Counted from the stretch's first letter, positions 17,179 to 25,586 are shown. The stretch is 55,010 nt of DNA from an uncultured Bacteroidales bacterium (GCA_902799185.1 CADBZO010000011.1:1-55010), one strand, 5' to 3'. The notes: generated by a model not told the origin, from the sequence alone. Numbers and translations: made by a program.

Positions 17179-17229
17179 ATTTTTAGTACTTTTTTATTTG
17201 GAAGAATACACTTTTTTGTAGTAATTTTG
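17179..17229 (+). repeat. promoter-region repeat, copy 2
   Basis: Same block as 14652-14702, placed before the gene at 17297. Confidence 0.9.
17197..17229 (+). promoter_or_regulatory. promoter of the secreted glycine-zipper gene
   Basis: TTTG (17197-17200), 21 bases, TAATTTTG (17222-17229), the same 21-base spacing as the upstream copy, where most other promoters in the window have 20. Confidence 0.8.
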
Positions 17230-17296
17230 CATCGGATTTCATCTAACTATACGGACTCTCGGGAAGATGAAACAGAAGCATGTTTAACTATCTAAA

Positions 17297-18145
17297 ATGT
17301 ATATGAAAATGAAAAAGTATCTTTATGGATTGGCTATCTTTATGATTTTCGCGATGCAGGAAGCCGGTGCGGCATCTTGGTATCACGTGGAGCAACAGTT
17401 GAATGCGTTGGACAGCGCCTACGGACTGCTCACCGCCATCATCACCATGCCCGGAACATCCGGGGACATGAAACACTGGGGGCACGATATGCTAACACCG
17501 GACGGCAGAGGGGCGAGAATAGGAACAATCATCGGCGGACGCTACGGAAAGACAGAAGGAGCCATCATCGGCGGACTTGTGTACGGGGCCGCTTATTATA
17601 TAGATGCTTATTGGAGAGAATGCGAACAGGAGGATGGTATATGCGCATTGTATACGTCGGCGGACACTCCACAAAAGAACCGTCCGGCAAAGAACAGACA
17701 TGCTCCTATCGGTTCCGAGATAGGAGAACTGCACCGCTGTTTGGTCCGGGAAGTACTGGAGTGTGGCCAAATTCCTTCTTCGATGACCAGAGAAGAACTG
17801 TATGAATATATGTGTACGGCAGATTTTGCAACCCTGAACGCTCATTTTACGGCGCAGCAGATCCGTATAGTCCGATCCGGATTGATGGATTATGCGGAAG
17901 CTCTTGCTTATCAGGGAAATGACATAGAGGCGGTGCTGCTGAGTGGGTATCCGGAGGAGGTGGAAATCATCAATCATTATGTCAATGCCGTAGCCCGGAT
18001 GGCAGGCCCGTTTGACCGGCAGCAATACACGCACGACTACATGAGGCTGGTGGACAAAGCCTGTCGGTCAAACTGGATATCGGAAGAAAGTGCCATACTG
18101 ATTAACGGAGCCATTTCTACGCTTTCTAAAACCTGTCAGGGCTAG
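17297..18145 (+). CDS. secreted protein with glycine-zipper segment, function unknown
   Basis: 282 residues. Signal peptide with h-region LYGLAIFMIFAM and cleavage probably after A-G-A (about residue 26). Residues 72-98 carry a glycine zipper (GARIGTIIGG...GAIIGGLVYGAAYY), a motif of proteins that insert or oligomerise in membranes. The rest is helical, with five Cys. Three ATG codons (17297, 17303, 17309) could start it (M-Y-M-K-M-K-K). No family recognised. Because its promoter is a copy of the one before the bPH/HTH operon, it may be regulated together with, or be a target of, those regulators. Confidence 0.65.
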   Translation: MYMKMKKYLYGLAIFMIFAMQEAGAASWYHVEQQLNALDSAYGLLTAIITMPGTSGDMKHWGHDMLTPDGRGARIGTIIGGRYGKTEGAIIGGLVYGAAYYIDAYWRECEQEDGICALYTSADTPQKNRPAKNRHAPIGSEIGELHRCLVREVLECGQIPSSMTREELYEYMCTADFATLNAHFTAQQIRIVRSGLMDYAEALAYQGNDIEAVLLSGYPEEVEIINHYVNAVARMAGPFDRQQYTHDYMRLVDKACRSNWISEESAILINGAISTLSKTCQG

Positions 18146-18174
18146 ACCATACCTAGACCATACCTAGACCATAT
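18142..18174. repeat. three 11-bp repeats after the glycine-zipper gene
   Basis: CTAGACCATAC twice and CTAGACCATAT, beginning with the TAG stop codon itself. Each unit carries a CTAG. Confidence 0.85.
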
Positions 18175-18190
18175 AAATGACGTTATAGTA

Positions 18191-18212
18191 CTGTCAGTAC
18201 GCTGTCAATACG
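18191..18212. repeat. two 11-bp repeats before the antiporter stop
   Basis: CTGTCAGTACG and CTGTCAATACG in tandem, in the short convergent gap; same period as the array at 18142 but different sequence. Confidence 0.65.
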
Positions 18213-18213
18213 C

Positions 18214-19257
18214 TCAAAGACTCATCAGCCGGTAGGTCAGATAGCCGGCATAGACCAGTAGCAGTACTCCGCCTTCCCACCGTTTGATCTGACGCTCATG
18301 GTTGGACTTCACGAACAGCCAGACAAGGAGGCTTCCTGCCGCGGCTGCCCAGGCGTCCAGTTCGATGCCCTCGTACGCAGGCAGGGGATGAACGACGGCG
18401 CTGGTGCCGAGGATGAAGAATACATTGAAGATATTCGAACCTACCACATTGCCCAATGCGATGTCCGCATTCTTTTTCGTAGCCGCTATGACGGAGGTGG
18501 CTAACTCTGGCAGGGAGGTGCCGAGAGCGACTATCGTCAGACCGATGATAGCTTCGCTCACACCCATCCGCGTAGCGATGTCCACGGCGCTCTTTACAAT
18601 CAGCTCACCGCCGACTACCAAGCCGACTAATCCGCCGAGAATCAAGCATAGAGCACGGAGAATACTCATCTCCCTCCCTTGAGGGGAGGGTTGGGGAGGG
18701 GTTTCTGCCATTTCCCCTTGTCCTTCCTCTGGGTGGTCTTTGGCATGGCGGAACGTGTTATAGAGGAAATAGACGAACATCGCCAGTAGCACGATACCGC
18801 CGATACGTCCTATGCCTCGGTCGTCGCCGCAGTCGCCTGCCGGCATGACATCGCCCCACGGCGAACGCACCGCCACAAAGGCGAAGACGAGCACGCCGGC
18901 GATGATGGAGAGCGGGATGTCGAAATCACGGCTGCGTTTTTGAGAAGTGATCGGATAGACCAGTGCCGTGAGACCCAGGATGACAAAAGTGTTGATGATG
19001 TTCGAACCTAAGATATTGGTGATGGCCAGGTCGGTGCTTCCTTCCGCTACCGACACCATGTTCACCACAAACTCCGGCATACTCGTGCCGAACGCTACGA
19101 CGGTCAGGCCGATGACCAAGTCGCTGATTCCGAACCGTTTGGCTATTGCGGAAGCTCCGTCCACCAGCCAGTCCGCGCCTTTCACTAACGCCACAAAACC
19201 GGCTACAATCAGCACCACGCCGACCCACCAGCCATAAGATAATAATGATTCTATCAT
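18214..19257 (-). CDS. CaCA-family sodium/calcium antiporter (YrbG-like)
   Basis: 347 residues with two homologous halves of five membrane helices each. The alpha repeats are VIGLTVVAFGTSMPEFVVNM (first half) and IIGLTIVALGTSLPELATSV (second half), each with the conserved G-T-S-x-P-E that binds the cation, plus G-S-N-I-I-N and G-S-N-I-F-N. It exchanges calcium for sodium or protons at the inner membrane. The cytoplasmic loop between the halves contains E-T-P-P-Q-P-S-P-Q-G-R-E, encoded by a palindromic repeat (18669-18702). ATG 19257 is used; a TTG at 19269 lies in the 14-bp repeats. Confidence 0.93.
   Translation of the reverse strand: MIESLLSYGWWVGVVLIVAGFVALVKGADWLVDGASAIAKRFGISDLVIGLTVVAFGTSMPEFVVNMVSVAEGSTDLAITNILGSNIINTFVILGLTALVYPITSQKRSRDFDIPLSIIAGVLVFAFVAVRSPWGDVMPAGDCGDDRGIGRIGGIVLLAMFVYFLYNTFRHAKDHPEEGQGEMAETPPQPSPQGREMSILRALCLILGGLVGLVVGGELIVKSAVDIATRMGVSEAIIGLTIVALGTSLPELATSVIAATKKNADIALGNVVGSNIFNVFFILGTSAVVHPLPAYEGIELDAWAAAAGSLLVWLFVKSNHERQIKRWEGGVLLLVYAGYLTYRLMSL
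18669..18702. repeat. palindromic G/C-tract element in frame in the antiporter gene
   Basis: Stem CCCTCCC-TTGA-GGGGAGGG followed by TTGGGGAGGGG. Encodes T-P-P-Q-P-S-P-Q-G-R-E in the minus-strand gene. Related elements at 24811 and 27915. Confidence 0.8.
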
Positions 19258-19260
19258 TTT

Positions 19261-19302
19261 AATTCTCAATTATCAATTCTCAATTATCAATTCTCAATTA
19301 AC
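19261..19302. repeat. three 14-bp repeats upstream of the antiporter
   Basis: AATTCTCAATTATC twice and AATTCTCAATTAAC. Each unit is two related 7-mers (AATTCTC, AATTATC), so the underlying period is again 7. The rest of the 154-base gap to ychF shows no gene. Confidence 0.88.
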
Positions 19303-19378
19303 AACGCGTCCTAGTGGCTTTTGTACAAACTGAATTGTCCGTACGTATCTTAAAATGTTGTATCAAACTTCGTAAGCC

Positions 19379-19408
19379 CTTTGTACATTGTAAATTGTAC
19401 ATTGTACA
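19379..19408. repeat. heptanucleotide array (TTGTACA)n downstream of ychF
   Basis: TTGTACA, TTGTAAA, TTGTACA, TTGTACA in tandem, just after the ychF stop. The same 7-mer occurs in the 15-bp repeat in cca (4678-4709). Confidence 0.8.
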
Positions 19409-19411
19409 TTC

Positions 19412-20518
19412 CTATACATTGAACAGGAAATGCATAATGTCGCCGTCTTGCACGAGGTAGTCTTTTCCTTCGATGCCTAATTTACCCGCCGCACGGCACT
19501 GCGCTTCGCCGCCGAGGGCGATGAAATCGTCGTATTTGATGACCTCGGCGCGGATGAAGCCCCGCTCGAAATCCGTGTGGATGACGCCTGCACACTGCGG
19601 CGCTTTCATGCCTTCGCGGAACGTCCATGCGCGTACCTCGTCGCTTCCTGCGGTGAGGAACGTACGGAGCTTCAACAGCGCGTAAGCCGCTTTGATAAGA
19701 CGGTTCACGCCGCTCTCCTCCAGTCCTATCTCGCCGAGGAACATCTGCCGCTCCTCGTAGGTCTCCAGTTCGGCTATCTCGCTCTCGATCTTCGCAGCCA
19801 GCACCAGCACTTGCGCGTCCTCGTCCTTGACGGCCTCTTTGACCTGCTCTACATAGGCGTTGCCGCTCACGGCGGCGGACTCGTCCACGTTGCACACATA
19901 CATCACGGGTTTGTTGGTCAGCAGGAAGAGGTCTTTGGCTGCGGCTTCTTCCTCTTTGTTGTCCAGCTCTACGGTACGCGCGTTCTTACCCTGCGACAGT
20001 GCCTCGCGGTATTTGACGAGTACCTCCAGTTGCAGTTTGGCGGCCTTGTCCCCTCCGGCCTTGGCGGCTTTCTCGCATTTCTGGATACGGCTCTCGACGG
20101 TCTCTAAATCCTTCAGTTGCAGCTCGGCGTCGATGATCTCTTTGTCGCGCACGGGGTTCACCGAACCGTCCACATGCACTACGTTCTCGTCGTCGAAACA
20201 GCGCAGCACATGGATGATGGCGTCCGTCTCACGGATGTTAGCCAGAAACTTGTTACCCAGTCCTTCGCCTTTGCTGGCACCCTTGACCAGACCCGCTATA
20301 TCGACAATCTCTACGGTCGTCGGGATGACGCCGCGCTCGGGATGGCATATCTCGCCCAGCTTGATGAGACGCTCGTCAGGAACGGTGATCACCCCTACGT
20401 TCGGCTCGATGGTGCAGAATGGGAAGTTGGCGCTCTGCGCCTTCGCGTTACTCAAACAGTTAAAGAGGGTACTCTTGCCGACGTTCGGCAGACCCACAAT
20501 ACCACATTGTAATGACAT
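19412..20518 (-). CDS. ychF: YchF/OLA1-type ribosome-associated ATPase
   Basis: 368 residues. P-loop GIVGLPNVGKST, switch NFPFCTIEPNVGV, DIAGLVKGASKGEGLGNKFL, and NVDE in place of the G4 NKxD, the change that makes this family prefer ATP. C-terminal TGS domain with AWTFREGMKAPQCAGVIHTD and GKDYLVQDGDIMHFLFNV. ATG 20518 starts the conserved MSLQCGIVGLPNVGKST; an upstream in-frame ATG (20557) would run into a hairpin. Only 23 bases separate that hairpin from the start codon, leaving no room for a promoter in between. Confidence 0.95.
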   Translation of the reverse strand: MSLQCGIVGLPNVGKSTLFNCLSNAKAQSANFPFCTIEPNVGVITVPDERLIKLGEICHPERGVIPTTVEIVDIAGLVKGASKGEGLGNKFLANIRETDAIIHVLRCFDDENVVHVDGSVNPVRDKEIIDAELQLKDLETVESRIQKCEKAAKAGGDKAAKLQLEVLVKYREALSQGKNARTVELDNKEEEAAAKDLFLLTNKPVMYVCNVDESAAVSGNAYVEQVKEAVKDEDAQVLVLAAKIESEIAELETYEERQMFLGEIGLEESGVNRLIKAAYALLKLRTFLTAGSDEVRAWTFREGMKAPQCAGVIHTDFERGFIRAEVIKYDDFIALGGEAQCRAAGKLGIEGKDYLVQDGDIMHFLFNV

Positions 20519-20541
20519 ATATTTGTGATTTATGATTTGCA

Positions 20542-20578
20542 ATAAAAAATCCCACATATGCTACGATATGCGGGATTT
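20542..20578 (-). terminator. terminator-like hairpin between tRNA-CAU and ychF
   Basis: On the minus strand AAATCCCGCATAT and ATATGTGGGATTT form a 13-pair stem (one G-U) with a CGTAGC loop, followed by a T-tract. It ends the tRNA transcript, or lets part of it through to ychF. Confidence 0.8.
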
Positions 20579-20581
20579 CGG

Positions 20582-20655
20582 TAGCGGGACCCAGGATTGA
20601 ACTGGGGACCTCATGATTATGAATCATGCGCTCTAACCAGCTGAGCTATCCCGCC
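20582..20655 (-). tRNA. tRNA with CAU anticodon (Met, or Ile2)
   Basis: 74 bases, complete cloverleaf: acceptor GGCGGGA/TCCCGCT, D arm GCTC-AGCTGGTTAGA-GAGC, anticodon arm CATGA-TTCATAA-TCATG, T arm CCCAG-TTCAATC-CTGGG, discriminator A. CCA is not encoded. The first pair is G-U rather than the C-A mismatch of initiator tRNA, so it is not initiator. Elongator Met and lysidine-modified Ile2 share this anticodon; the position next to metG favours Met but does not prove it. Confidence 0.93.
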
Positions 20656-20696
20656 TTGCGCCGTGCGCAACACACTCTTCAAATGAAAAGCGGGTG

Positions 20697-20728
20697 CAAA
20701 GGTACTGCTTTTTTTTGATATGACCAAA
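20697..20728 (-). promoter_or_regulatory. tRNA-CAU promoter
   Basis: Minus strand TTTG (20728-20725), 20 bases, TACCTTTG (20704-20697). The -33 flank TTTGGTCATATCAAAA nearly matches the rpsP promoter flank. Confidence 0.8.
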
Positions 20729-20770
20729 TTTTTTACAATATTTTTGCACTTTTTTACCGAAAAAGGCGAA

Positions 20771-22846
20771 TTATCCTACCTGAACGCCGTTTTTGACGGG
20801 GGCGGAGACGGTGGTGACAACCAGTTTGCCGTCTGCATCCACTGCCGAGAGAATCATGCCCTGCGACTCGATACCCATCATCTTCCGCGGCGGGAAGTTG
20901 GCGATGAAGAGCACCTGTTTGCCTACGAGCACCGACGGATCGGGATAACTCTGCGCGATACCGGAGAGTATCGTCCGTCCGCCCATGCCGTCGTCCAGCT
21001 TGAACTGCAGCAGCCGGTCGGATTTCTTCACGTTCGTGCATTCCAGTACGGTGGCTACACGGATATCCGTCTTGTCAAACTCATCGATCGTTGTGGCGCC
21101 TTTGATCTCCGCCGGACGCCAGTTCTTGAGCGCCTCGGCTTTGGCGGCCTCTTCGTTCTCTTTCTTGATACGCTCCAGCCGGTCGAGCTGCGCCTGGATG
21201 GCGGCGTCCTCAATCTTCTCGAAGAGCAGCGTCACCTCGCCTAAAGCCTGGCCCTCTTGCAGCATGTCTGTTCTGCCTAAATCGTCCCACCCGAAACGGT
21301 CGCCCAGACAGAGCATCGTCTTCAGTTTCGCGGACGAGAACGGCAGGAACGGCTCGAAGGCGAGAGCGAGGTTGGCGGCGATCTGCAAGGCCATGTGGAG
21401 CACCGTAGCCGTGCGCTCCATGTCGGTCTTCGCCAGTTTCCAAGGCTCGGTGTCGGCAAGGTACTTGTTACCGATACGGGCGAGGTTCATCGCCTCTTTC
21501 TGCGCCTCGCGGAACTTGAAGTTGTTCAGCAAATCCTCCAAGGTGGCCTTGACGTTCTTGAACTCCTCGATGGTCTGCCGGTCGTATTCCGTCAGCTCTC
21601 CGCACGCGGGCACGCGCCCCTCAAAATATTTGTTCGTGAGCACGAGCGCGCGGTTGACGAAGTTGCCGTAGATGGCTACCAGTTCGTTGTTGTTGCGTGC
21701 CTGGAAATCCGCCCAGGTGAAGTCGTTGTCCTTGGTCTCCGGTGCATTGGCGGTCAGCACATACCGCAGCACATCCTGCTTGCCGGGGAAGTCCTCTAAA
21801 TACTCGTTGAGCCATACCGCCCAGTTGCGGCTGGTGGAGATCTTGTCGCCCTCCAGGTTCAGAAACTCGTTGCTCGGTACGTTGTCCGGCAGGTTGTAAC
21901 CCTGCGCCTTGAGCATCGCCGGGAAGACGATACAGTGGAATACGATATTGTCTTTCCCGATGAAATGGATCATACGGGTGTCCTCCTGTTTCCACCATTT
22001 CTCCCAGTTGCCGTATTTCTCCGGCTGTGCCTGGCAAAGCTCGATGGTGTTGGAGATATAGCCGATAGGTGCGTCGAACCATACGTAGAGCACCTTGCCC
22101 TCCGCGCCCTCTACCGGTACGGGGATTCCCCAGTCCAGGTCACGGGTCACGGCGCGCGGCTTGAGTCCGCCGTCCAGCCAGCTCTTGCATTGCCCATAGA
22201 CGTTCGGACGCCATTCCTTGTGGTTGTTGAGGATCCAGTCCTCCAGCCACTCCTGGTACTGGTCCAGCGGCAGGTACCAGTGCTTGGTGGCTTTCTTGGT
22301 CAAGGCGTTGCCCGTCTCGGCGTTATAGGGGTTGATCAACTCGTCCGGGGAGAGGGTAGCGCCGCATTTCTCGCACTGGTCGCCGTACGCACCGAGGGAG
22401 TGGCACCGCGGACATTCGCCGCGGATGTTACGGTCGGTCAGGAAATGGCCGGTCTCCGGGTCGTAGAACTGCTCCGACGTCTCCTCTACGAACTGGCCGG
22501 CCTCATACATCTTGCGGAAATAGTCTGCCGCAAAGCGGTGATGGATATCCGAGGTGGTGCGGGAATAGATGTCGAACGACACGCCGAAATCCGCGAAAGA
22601 ACGCTTGATGAGCGAGTGGTAGCGATCAACCACCTCCTGGGTGGTGATGCCTTCTTTGCGGGCGCGGATGGTAACTGGCACGCCATGCTCGTCGCTACCG
22701 CAGACGAAAAGAACTTCCTGACCTTTCAGACGGAGATAGCGGGCGTAGATGTCCGCCGGTACATACACTCCGGCGAGGTGACCGATATGCACCGGACCGT
22801 TCGCATAGGGGAGTGCTGCTGTAATCAATGTGCGATTAAATGACAT
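20771..22846 (-). CDS. metG: methionyl-tRNA synthetase
   Basis: 691 residues. HIGH motif PVHIGHLAG near the N-terminus, zinc knuckle [25 protein letters not shown], and the KMSKS-equivalent KISTS ([13 protein letters not shown]). The C-terminus carries a Trbp111/OB-fold tRNA-binding domain ([20 protein letters not shown] to the end) joined by a helical linker. Start 22846 gives the conserved [17 protein letters not shown]. On the same strand a CAU tRNA and ychF follow. Confidence 0.97.
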   Translation of the reverse strand: MSFNRTLITAALPYANGPVHIGHLAGVYVPADIYARYLRLKGQEVLFVCGSDEHGVPVTIRARKEGITTQEVVDRYHSLIKRSFADFGVSFDIYSRTTSDIHHRFAADYFRKMYEAGQFVEETSEQFYDPETGHFLTDRNIRGECPRCHSLGAYGDQCEKCGATLSPDELINPYNAETGNALTKKATKHWYLPLDQYQEWLEDWILNNHKEWRPNVYGQCKSWLDGGLKPRAVTRDLDWGIPVPVEGAEGKVLYVWFDAPIGYISNTIELCQAQPEKYGNWEKWWKQEDTRMIHFIGKDNIVFHCIVFPAMLKAQGYNLPDNVPSNEFLNLEGDKISTSRNWAVWLNEYLEDFPGKQDVLRYVLTANAPETKDNDFTWADFQARNNNELVAIYGNFVNRALVLTNKYFEGRVPACGELTEYDRQTIEEFKNVKATLEDLLNNFKFREAQKEAMNLARIGNKYLADTEPWKLAKTDMERTATVLHMALQIAANLALAFEPFLPFSSAKLKTMLCLGDRFGWDDLGRTDMLQEGQALGEVTLLFEKIEDAAIQAQLDRLERIKKENEEAAKAEALKNWRPAEIKGATTIDEFDKTDIRVATVLECTNVKKSDRLLQFKLDDGMGGRTILSGIAQSYPDPSVLVGKQVLFIANFPPRKMMGIESQGMILSAVDADGKLVVTTVSAPVKNGVQVG

Positions 22847-22891
22847 ATTTTGTGTAAAATTTATGCTAAAAGCAAAAAAAAGTTCAAAAAT

Positions 22892-22923
22892 CTTGCGTAT
22901 TTCAAAAAAAAGCAGTACTTTTG
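22892..22923 (+). promoter_or_regulatory. promoter of the barrel gene at 22985
   Basis: CTTG (22892-22895), 20 bases, TACTTTTG (22916-22923); flank CTTGCGTATTTCAAAA. It lies downstream of the facing metG promoter, so the two transcripts begin by overlapping. Confidence 0.75.
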
Positions 22924-22947
22924 CGGGGTGATTCGCAAAATCGGGTA

Positions 22948-22979
22948 CAAAGGTACTACAAAAAATCCGAATGTGCAAA
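22948..22979 (-). promoter_or_regulatory. metG promoter
   Basis: Minus strand TTTG (22979-22976), 20 bases, TACCTTTG (22955-22948). Its transcript would cross the promoter of the divergent barrel gene before reaching metG. Confidence 0.8.
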
Positions 22980-22984
22980 TTAAA

Positions 22985-24037
22985 ATGAAAAATACAAGTT
23001 ATTCTGTGAAAAAATATCAATTATATTTGGTTTTGTTCCTTGCATGCCTCGTCTGCGGTACTGCAAGCGCGAAAGTGAACCACTATGTGGGAGGATTTGC
23101 GCAGATAGGCGAGTGGTCTTTGATGCCTTCTCAAAGTGATTATTCGGCGAGCCTCGGTGTGGCCGGAGGAGCCGGTTTCCTGTATGAGCTGCAGGCGGGC
23201 AAGAATTACAGTCCGCTCCGTTTCCTCTTCAACGTAGGAGTAGGGGCTACGGGCGGCATGACGGCGTATAGCCAGAGTACGGACCAGACGGCTACGATGT
23301 TCAACCAGCTGGACTTACAGGAACAGCCATTCGATTATGTATATGAGATCAAGGACCGTAAGGACCGCTACAACAACGTGGCGGTGCATATCCCGGTTAT
23401 GTTCGGCCTGCAATACAAACGGTTCTATGCGCTGGCGGGCGTGAAGGTCTATGCCAATATCTGGACGAAAGCCTACTCGGCGGCGAACCTGACAACTTAC
23501 GGACATTATGACCAGTTTATCGGTATGACCCAAAACGGGGATTTCAGAAGCATGCCGATGTACCAGTTCTTCGACGAAGAGTCGGTGAACACGAATATCA
23601 AAACCTCGCTCAATCTGGATTTGGATCTGAGCCTGGAGGTGGGAGCACGATTAGGTACGATTACTTACGGCACGGGATATGATGTGCCGAAACGGAAGAT
23701 GGAGTACCGCATCGCGGCGTTTATGGACTACGGCCTGATGGATGTGCATACCAACGGTTCGAAACCCGCTGTCGTCATGCCGGAGCGCTATGACATTGAT
23801 CCCGCCTCGGAGAACTATGTCTATAACTCCCGTTCGATGGTGAATAACCTGGCAATGAATGACATCATGGCTACCGAAGGTTTTGCCAAAATGGTGAATA
23901 ACCTCGTAGTGGGAATCAAGTTCACGGTTCTCTTCCAGCTGCCTGAGCAGCAGAAGTGCGTGATGTGTAGCGACGGGTACCGATCAATGACCCGCAGTTA
24001 CGGCAGAAGCCGGCGCGGAATGAAGTATGAGGAATAA
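22985..24037 (+). CDS. outer-membrane beta-barrel protein
   Basis: 350 residues. Signal peptide [16 protein letters not shown], then alternating strands with many aromatic/Gly residues: [89 protein letters not shown], and a closing [14 protein letters not shown]. It belongs with the barrel domains at 31492 and 36365 (shared V-P-V-x-x-G, A-G-x-K-V, V-G-V/I-K-F-T pattern), here without OmpA or partner cargo. The last 18 codons overlap the convergent cdaA gene; the tail after the last strand is Arg/Ser-rich and probably non-barrel. Confidence 0.75.
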   Translation: MKNTSYSVKKYQLYLVLFLACLVCGTASAKVNHYVGGFAQIGEWSLMPSQSDYSASLGVAGGAGFLYELQAGKNYSPLRFLFNVGVGATGGMTAYSQSTDQTATMFNQLDLQEQPFDYVYEIKDRKDRYNNVAVHIPVMFGLQYKRFYALAGVKVYANIWTKAYSAANLTTYGHYDQFIGMTQNGDFRSMPMYQFFDEESVNTNIKTSLNLDLDLSLEVGARLGTITYGTGYDVPKRKMEYRIAAFMDYGLMDVHTNGSKPAVVMPERYDIDPASENYVYNSRSMVNNLAMNDIMATEGFAKMVNNLVVGIKFTVLFQLPEQQKCVMCSDGYRSMTRSYGRSRRGMKYEE

Positions 24038-24772
24038 CTCATCCGACGATACCTCCCGTATCTTGCCGTCCCGGGCCACGGATATATGACCGGTCTCTTC
24101 GGACACGACAACACATGTCGCGTCCGTTTTTTCTGTCAGACCTAAAGCGGCGCGGTGGCGCAGACCGTACCGCTGCGGGATGGTCTGGTCCTTGCTCACC
24201 GGCAGGATGCAGGCGGCGGCTACCATACGCCCCTCGCGGATAACCAGTGCGCCGTCATGCAACGGCGAGTTCTTGAAGAAGATGTTTTCGATAAGCCGTG
24301 TCGAGACCTGCGCGTCCAGCCGCTCCCCGGTATCTACCACCTCTTTCAGATTCCCCTCGCCGGCTAAGACTATCAACGCACCGGTCTTGCTGGAAGACAT
24401 GTGACGGCAGGCACGGATGATATCCGGAATCTGCTGGCGCGAGACGGATTCGACCTCAGGGGAGCGCCGGAAGAGCTGGAAGGAAGAGAAACGCGAACCT
24501 AAACGGTAGAAGAACATACGTATCTCTTCTTGGAAAATGACGATGATAGCTATCGCCCCTACCGAGATGATGCGGTCGAAGAGTGCACCCGTCAGACCTA
24601 ACTGGAATACATAACTCACTAAGAACCATACCACGATGAACGCCAGAATACCCCAGAAGAGGTTGGCAGCACCCGTACGGCGCAACAGCCGGTACATCTC
24701 GTACAGCATCACGGCTACCAGCAGGATGTCTATCAGATCCTTGAAACCGAAAGTGGAAGCGATAAAATGCAT
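23984..24772 (-). CDS. cdaA: diadenylate cyclase CdaA
   Basis: 262 residues. Three N-terminal membrane helices, then the DAC domain: TGALIVLAGEGNLKEVVDTG, the D-G-A motif NSPLHDGALVIREGRM, and R-H-R in YGLRHRAALGLTEKTD. It makes cyclic di-AMP from ATP at the inner membrane, a regulator of potassium and cell-wall homeostasis. It follows folP by 23 bases on the same strand, an arrangement known in Bacteroidetes. Its 3' end overlaps the convergent barrel gene by 54 bases. Confidence 0.94.
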   Translation of the reverse strand: MHFIASTFGFKDLIDILLVAVMLYEMYRLLRRTGAANLFWGILAFIVVWFLVSYVFQLGLTGALFDRIISVGAIAIIVIFQEEIRMFFYRLGSRFSSFQLFRRSPEVESVSRQQIPDIIRACRHMSSSKTGALIVLAGEGNLKEVVDTGERLDAQVSTRLIENIFFKNSPLHDGALVIREGRMVAAACILPVSKDQTIPQRYGLRHRAALGLTEKTDATCVVVSEETGHISVARDGKIREVSSDELFLILHSAPASAVTAGH

Positions 24773-24795
24773 ATCATTAACTCATTAACCAATCA

Positions 24796-25560
24796 TCAAT
24801 CCCCAATCCCCTTCTCCCCCTCTGAGAGGGGGGCGGGGGGTGTCCCCATCAACGTCTCGTAGAGACGCACCACCTGTTTTGTCTCCGCTACATCGTGGGT
24901 GCGGAGAATCGTTGCCCCGTGCTCCAGAGCGTAGAACTGCAAAGCCATGGTAGCTGTCATACATGTCTCCGGTGTCAGACCGAGCGGCTTATAGACCATC
25001 GACTTGCGGCTCACTCCTATTAAAACCGGCCGCCCGTATGCGCGAAGGCTGTCTAACCGCCGTAAACATTCGTAGTCGTTTCCTGTACCGCCGGTAAAAC
25101 CGAAACCCGGGTCGAGGATGAGGTCTATATCGTGCAGCTCCGGATGACGGGAGGGCAGCTGCAAATCGCCGCGGAGTGTCCATATATACGGCACGCGGTA
25201 GGCACGCACTACAGCATACATCGCCTCGTCGCCGCCGGAGATATCATTGATGATCATCGTACCGAAGGACTCCAGCGCACGGCGGGCTATCTCGGCCCGG
25301 AAAGTGTCAACGGAGAGTTGCGCCTCCGGAGCTATCGTTCGGACTGCCGCAAGGGCGGGCTCCAACCGACGCCACTCCTCTTCTTCGTCCGCAGGGATAC
25401 TGCCCGGACGCGTAGAGCAACCGCCTATATCCAGAATGTCGGCACCCGCCTCTATGGACGACTCCGCCCACGCCGAAAAAGCATCCGCCGTCTCCAGGCG
25501 TGAACCGGCATAGAAACTGTCCGGCGTTACGTTCCCTATCGCCATGATTTGCGCACGCAT
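24796..25560 (-). CDS. folP: dihydropteroate synthase
   Basis: 254 residues, TIM barrel: AIGNVTPDSFYAGSR (pterin site), GADILDIGGCSTRPG (the D-x-G-x-x-S-T-R-P loop), LSVDTFRAEIARRAL, IINDISGG, LDPGFGFTG, VLIGVSRKSM (S-R-K), and ILRTHDV at the sulfonamide/phosphate site. It joins pABA with dihydropterin diphosphate. The last residues, T-P-P-A-P-L-S-E-G-E-K-G, are encoded by a palindromic repeat and are not part of the fold. Own promoter upstream, cdaA downstream. Confidence 0.95.
   Translation of the reverse strand: MRAQIMAIGNVTPDSFYAGSRLETADAFSAWAESSIEAGADILDIGGCSTRPGSIPADEEEEWRRLEPALAAVRTIAPEAQLSVDTFRAEIARRALESFGTMIINDISGGDEAMYAVVRAYRVPYIWTLRGDLQLPSRHPELHDIDLILDPGFGFTGGTGNDYECLRRLDSLRAYGRPVLIGVSRKSMVYKPLGLTPETCMTATMALQFYALEHGATILRTHDVAETKQVVRLYETLMGTPPAPLSEGEKGIGD
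24811..24847. repeat. palindromic G/C-tract element at the 3' end of folP
   Basis: Stem CCCCTCT-GAGAGGGG, then CGGGGGG and TGTCC. Nearly the same as the intergenic element at 27915-27950. Confidence 0.85.
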
Positions 25561-25586
25561 CGTGTCAATTTTTCACTTTTGCGCTG

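Noticed and set aside
20582-20655. Initiator tRNA for the CAU tRNA
   Set aside because: The first acceptor pair is G-U, not the C-A mismatch typical of bacterial initiator tRNA, and the anticodon stem lacks the three G-C pairs.
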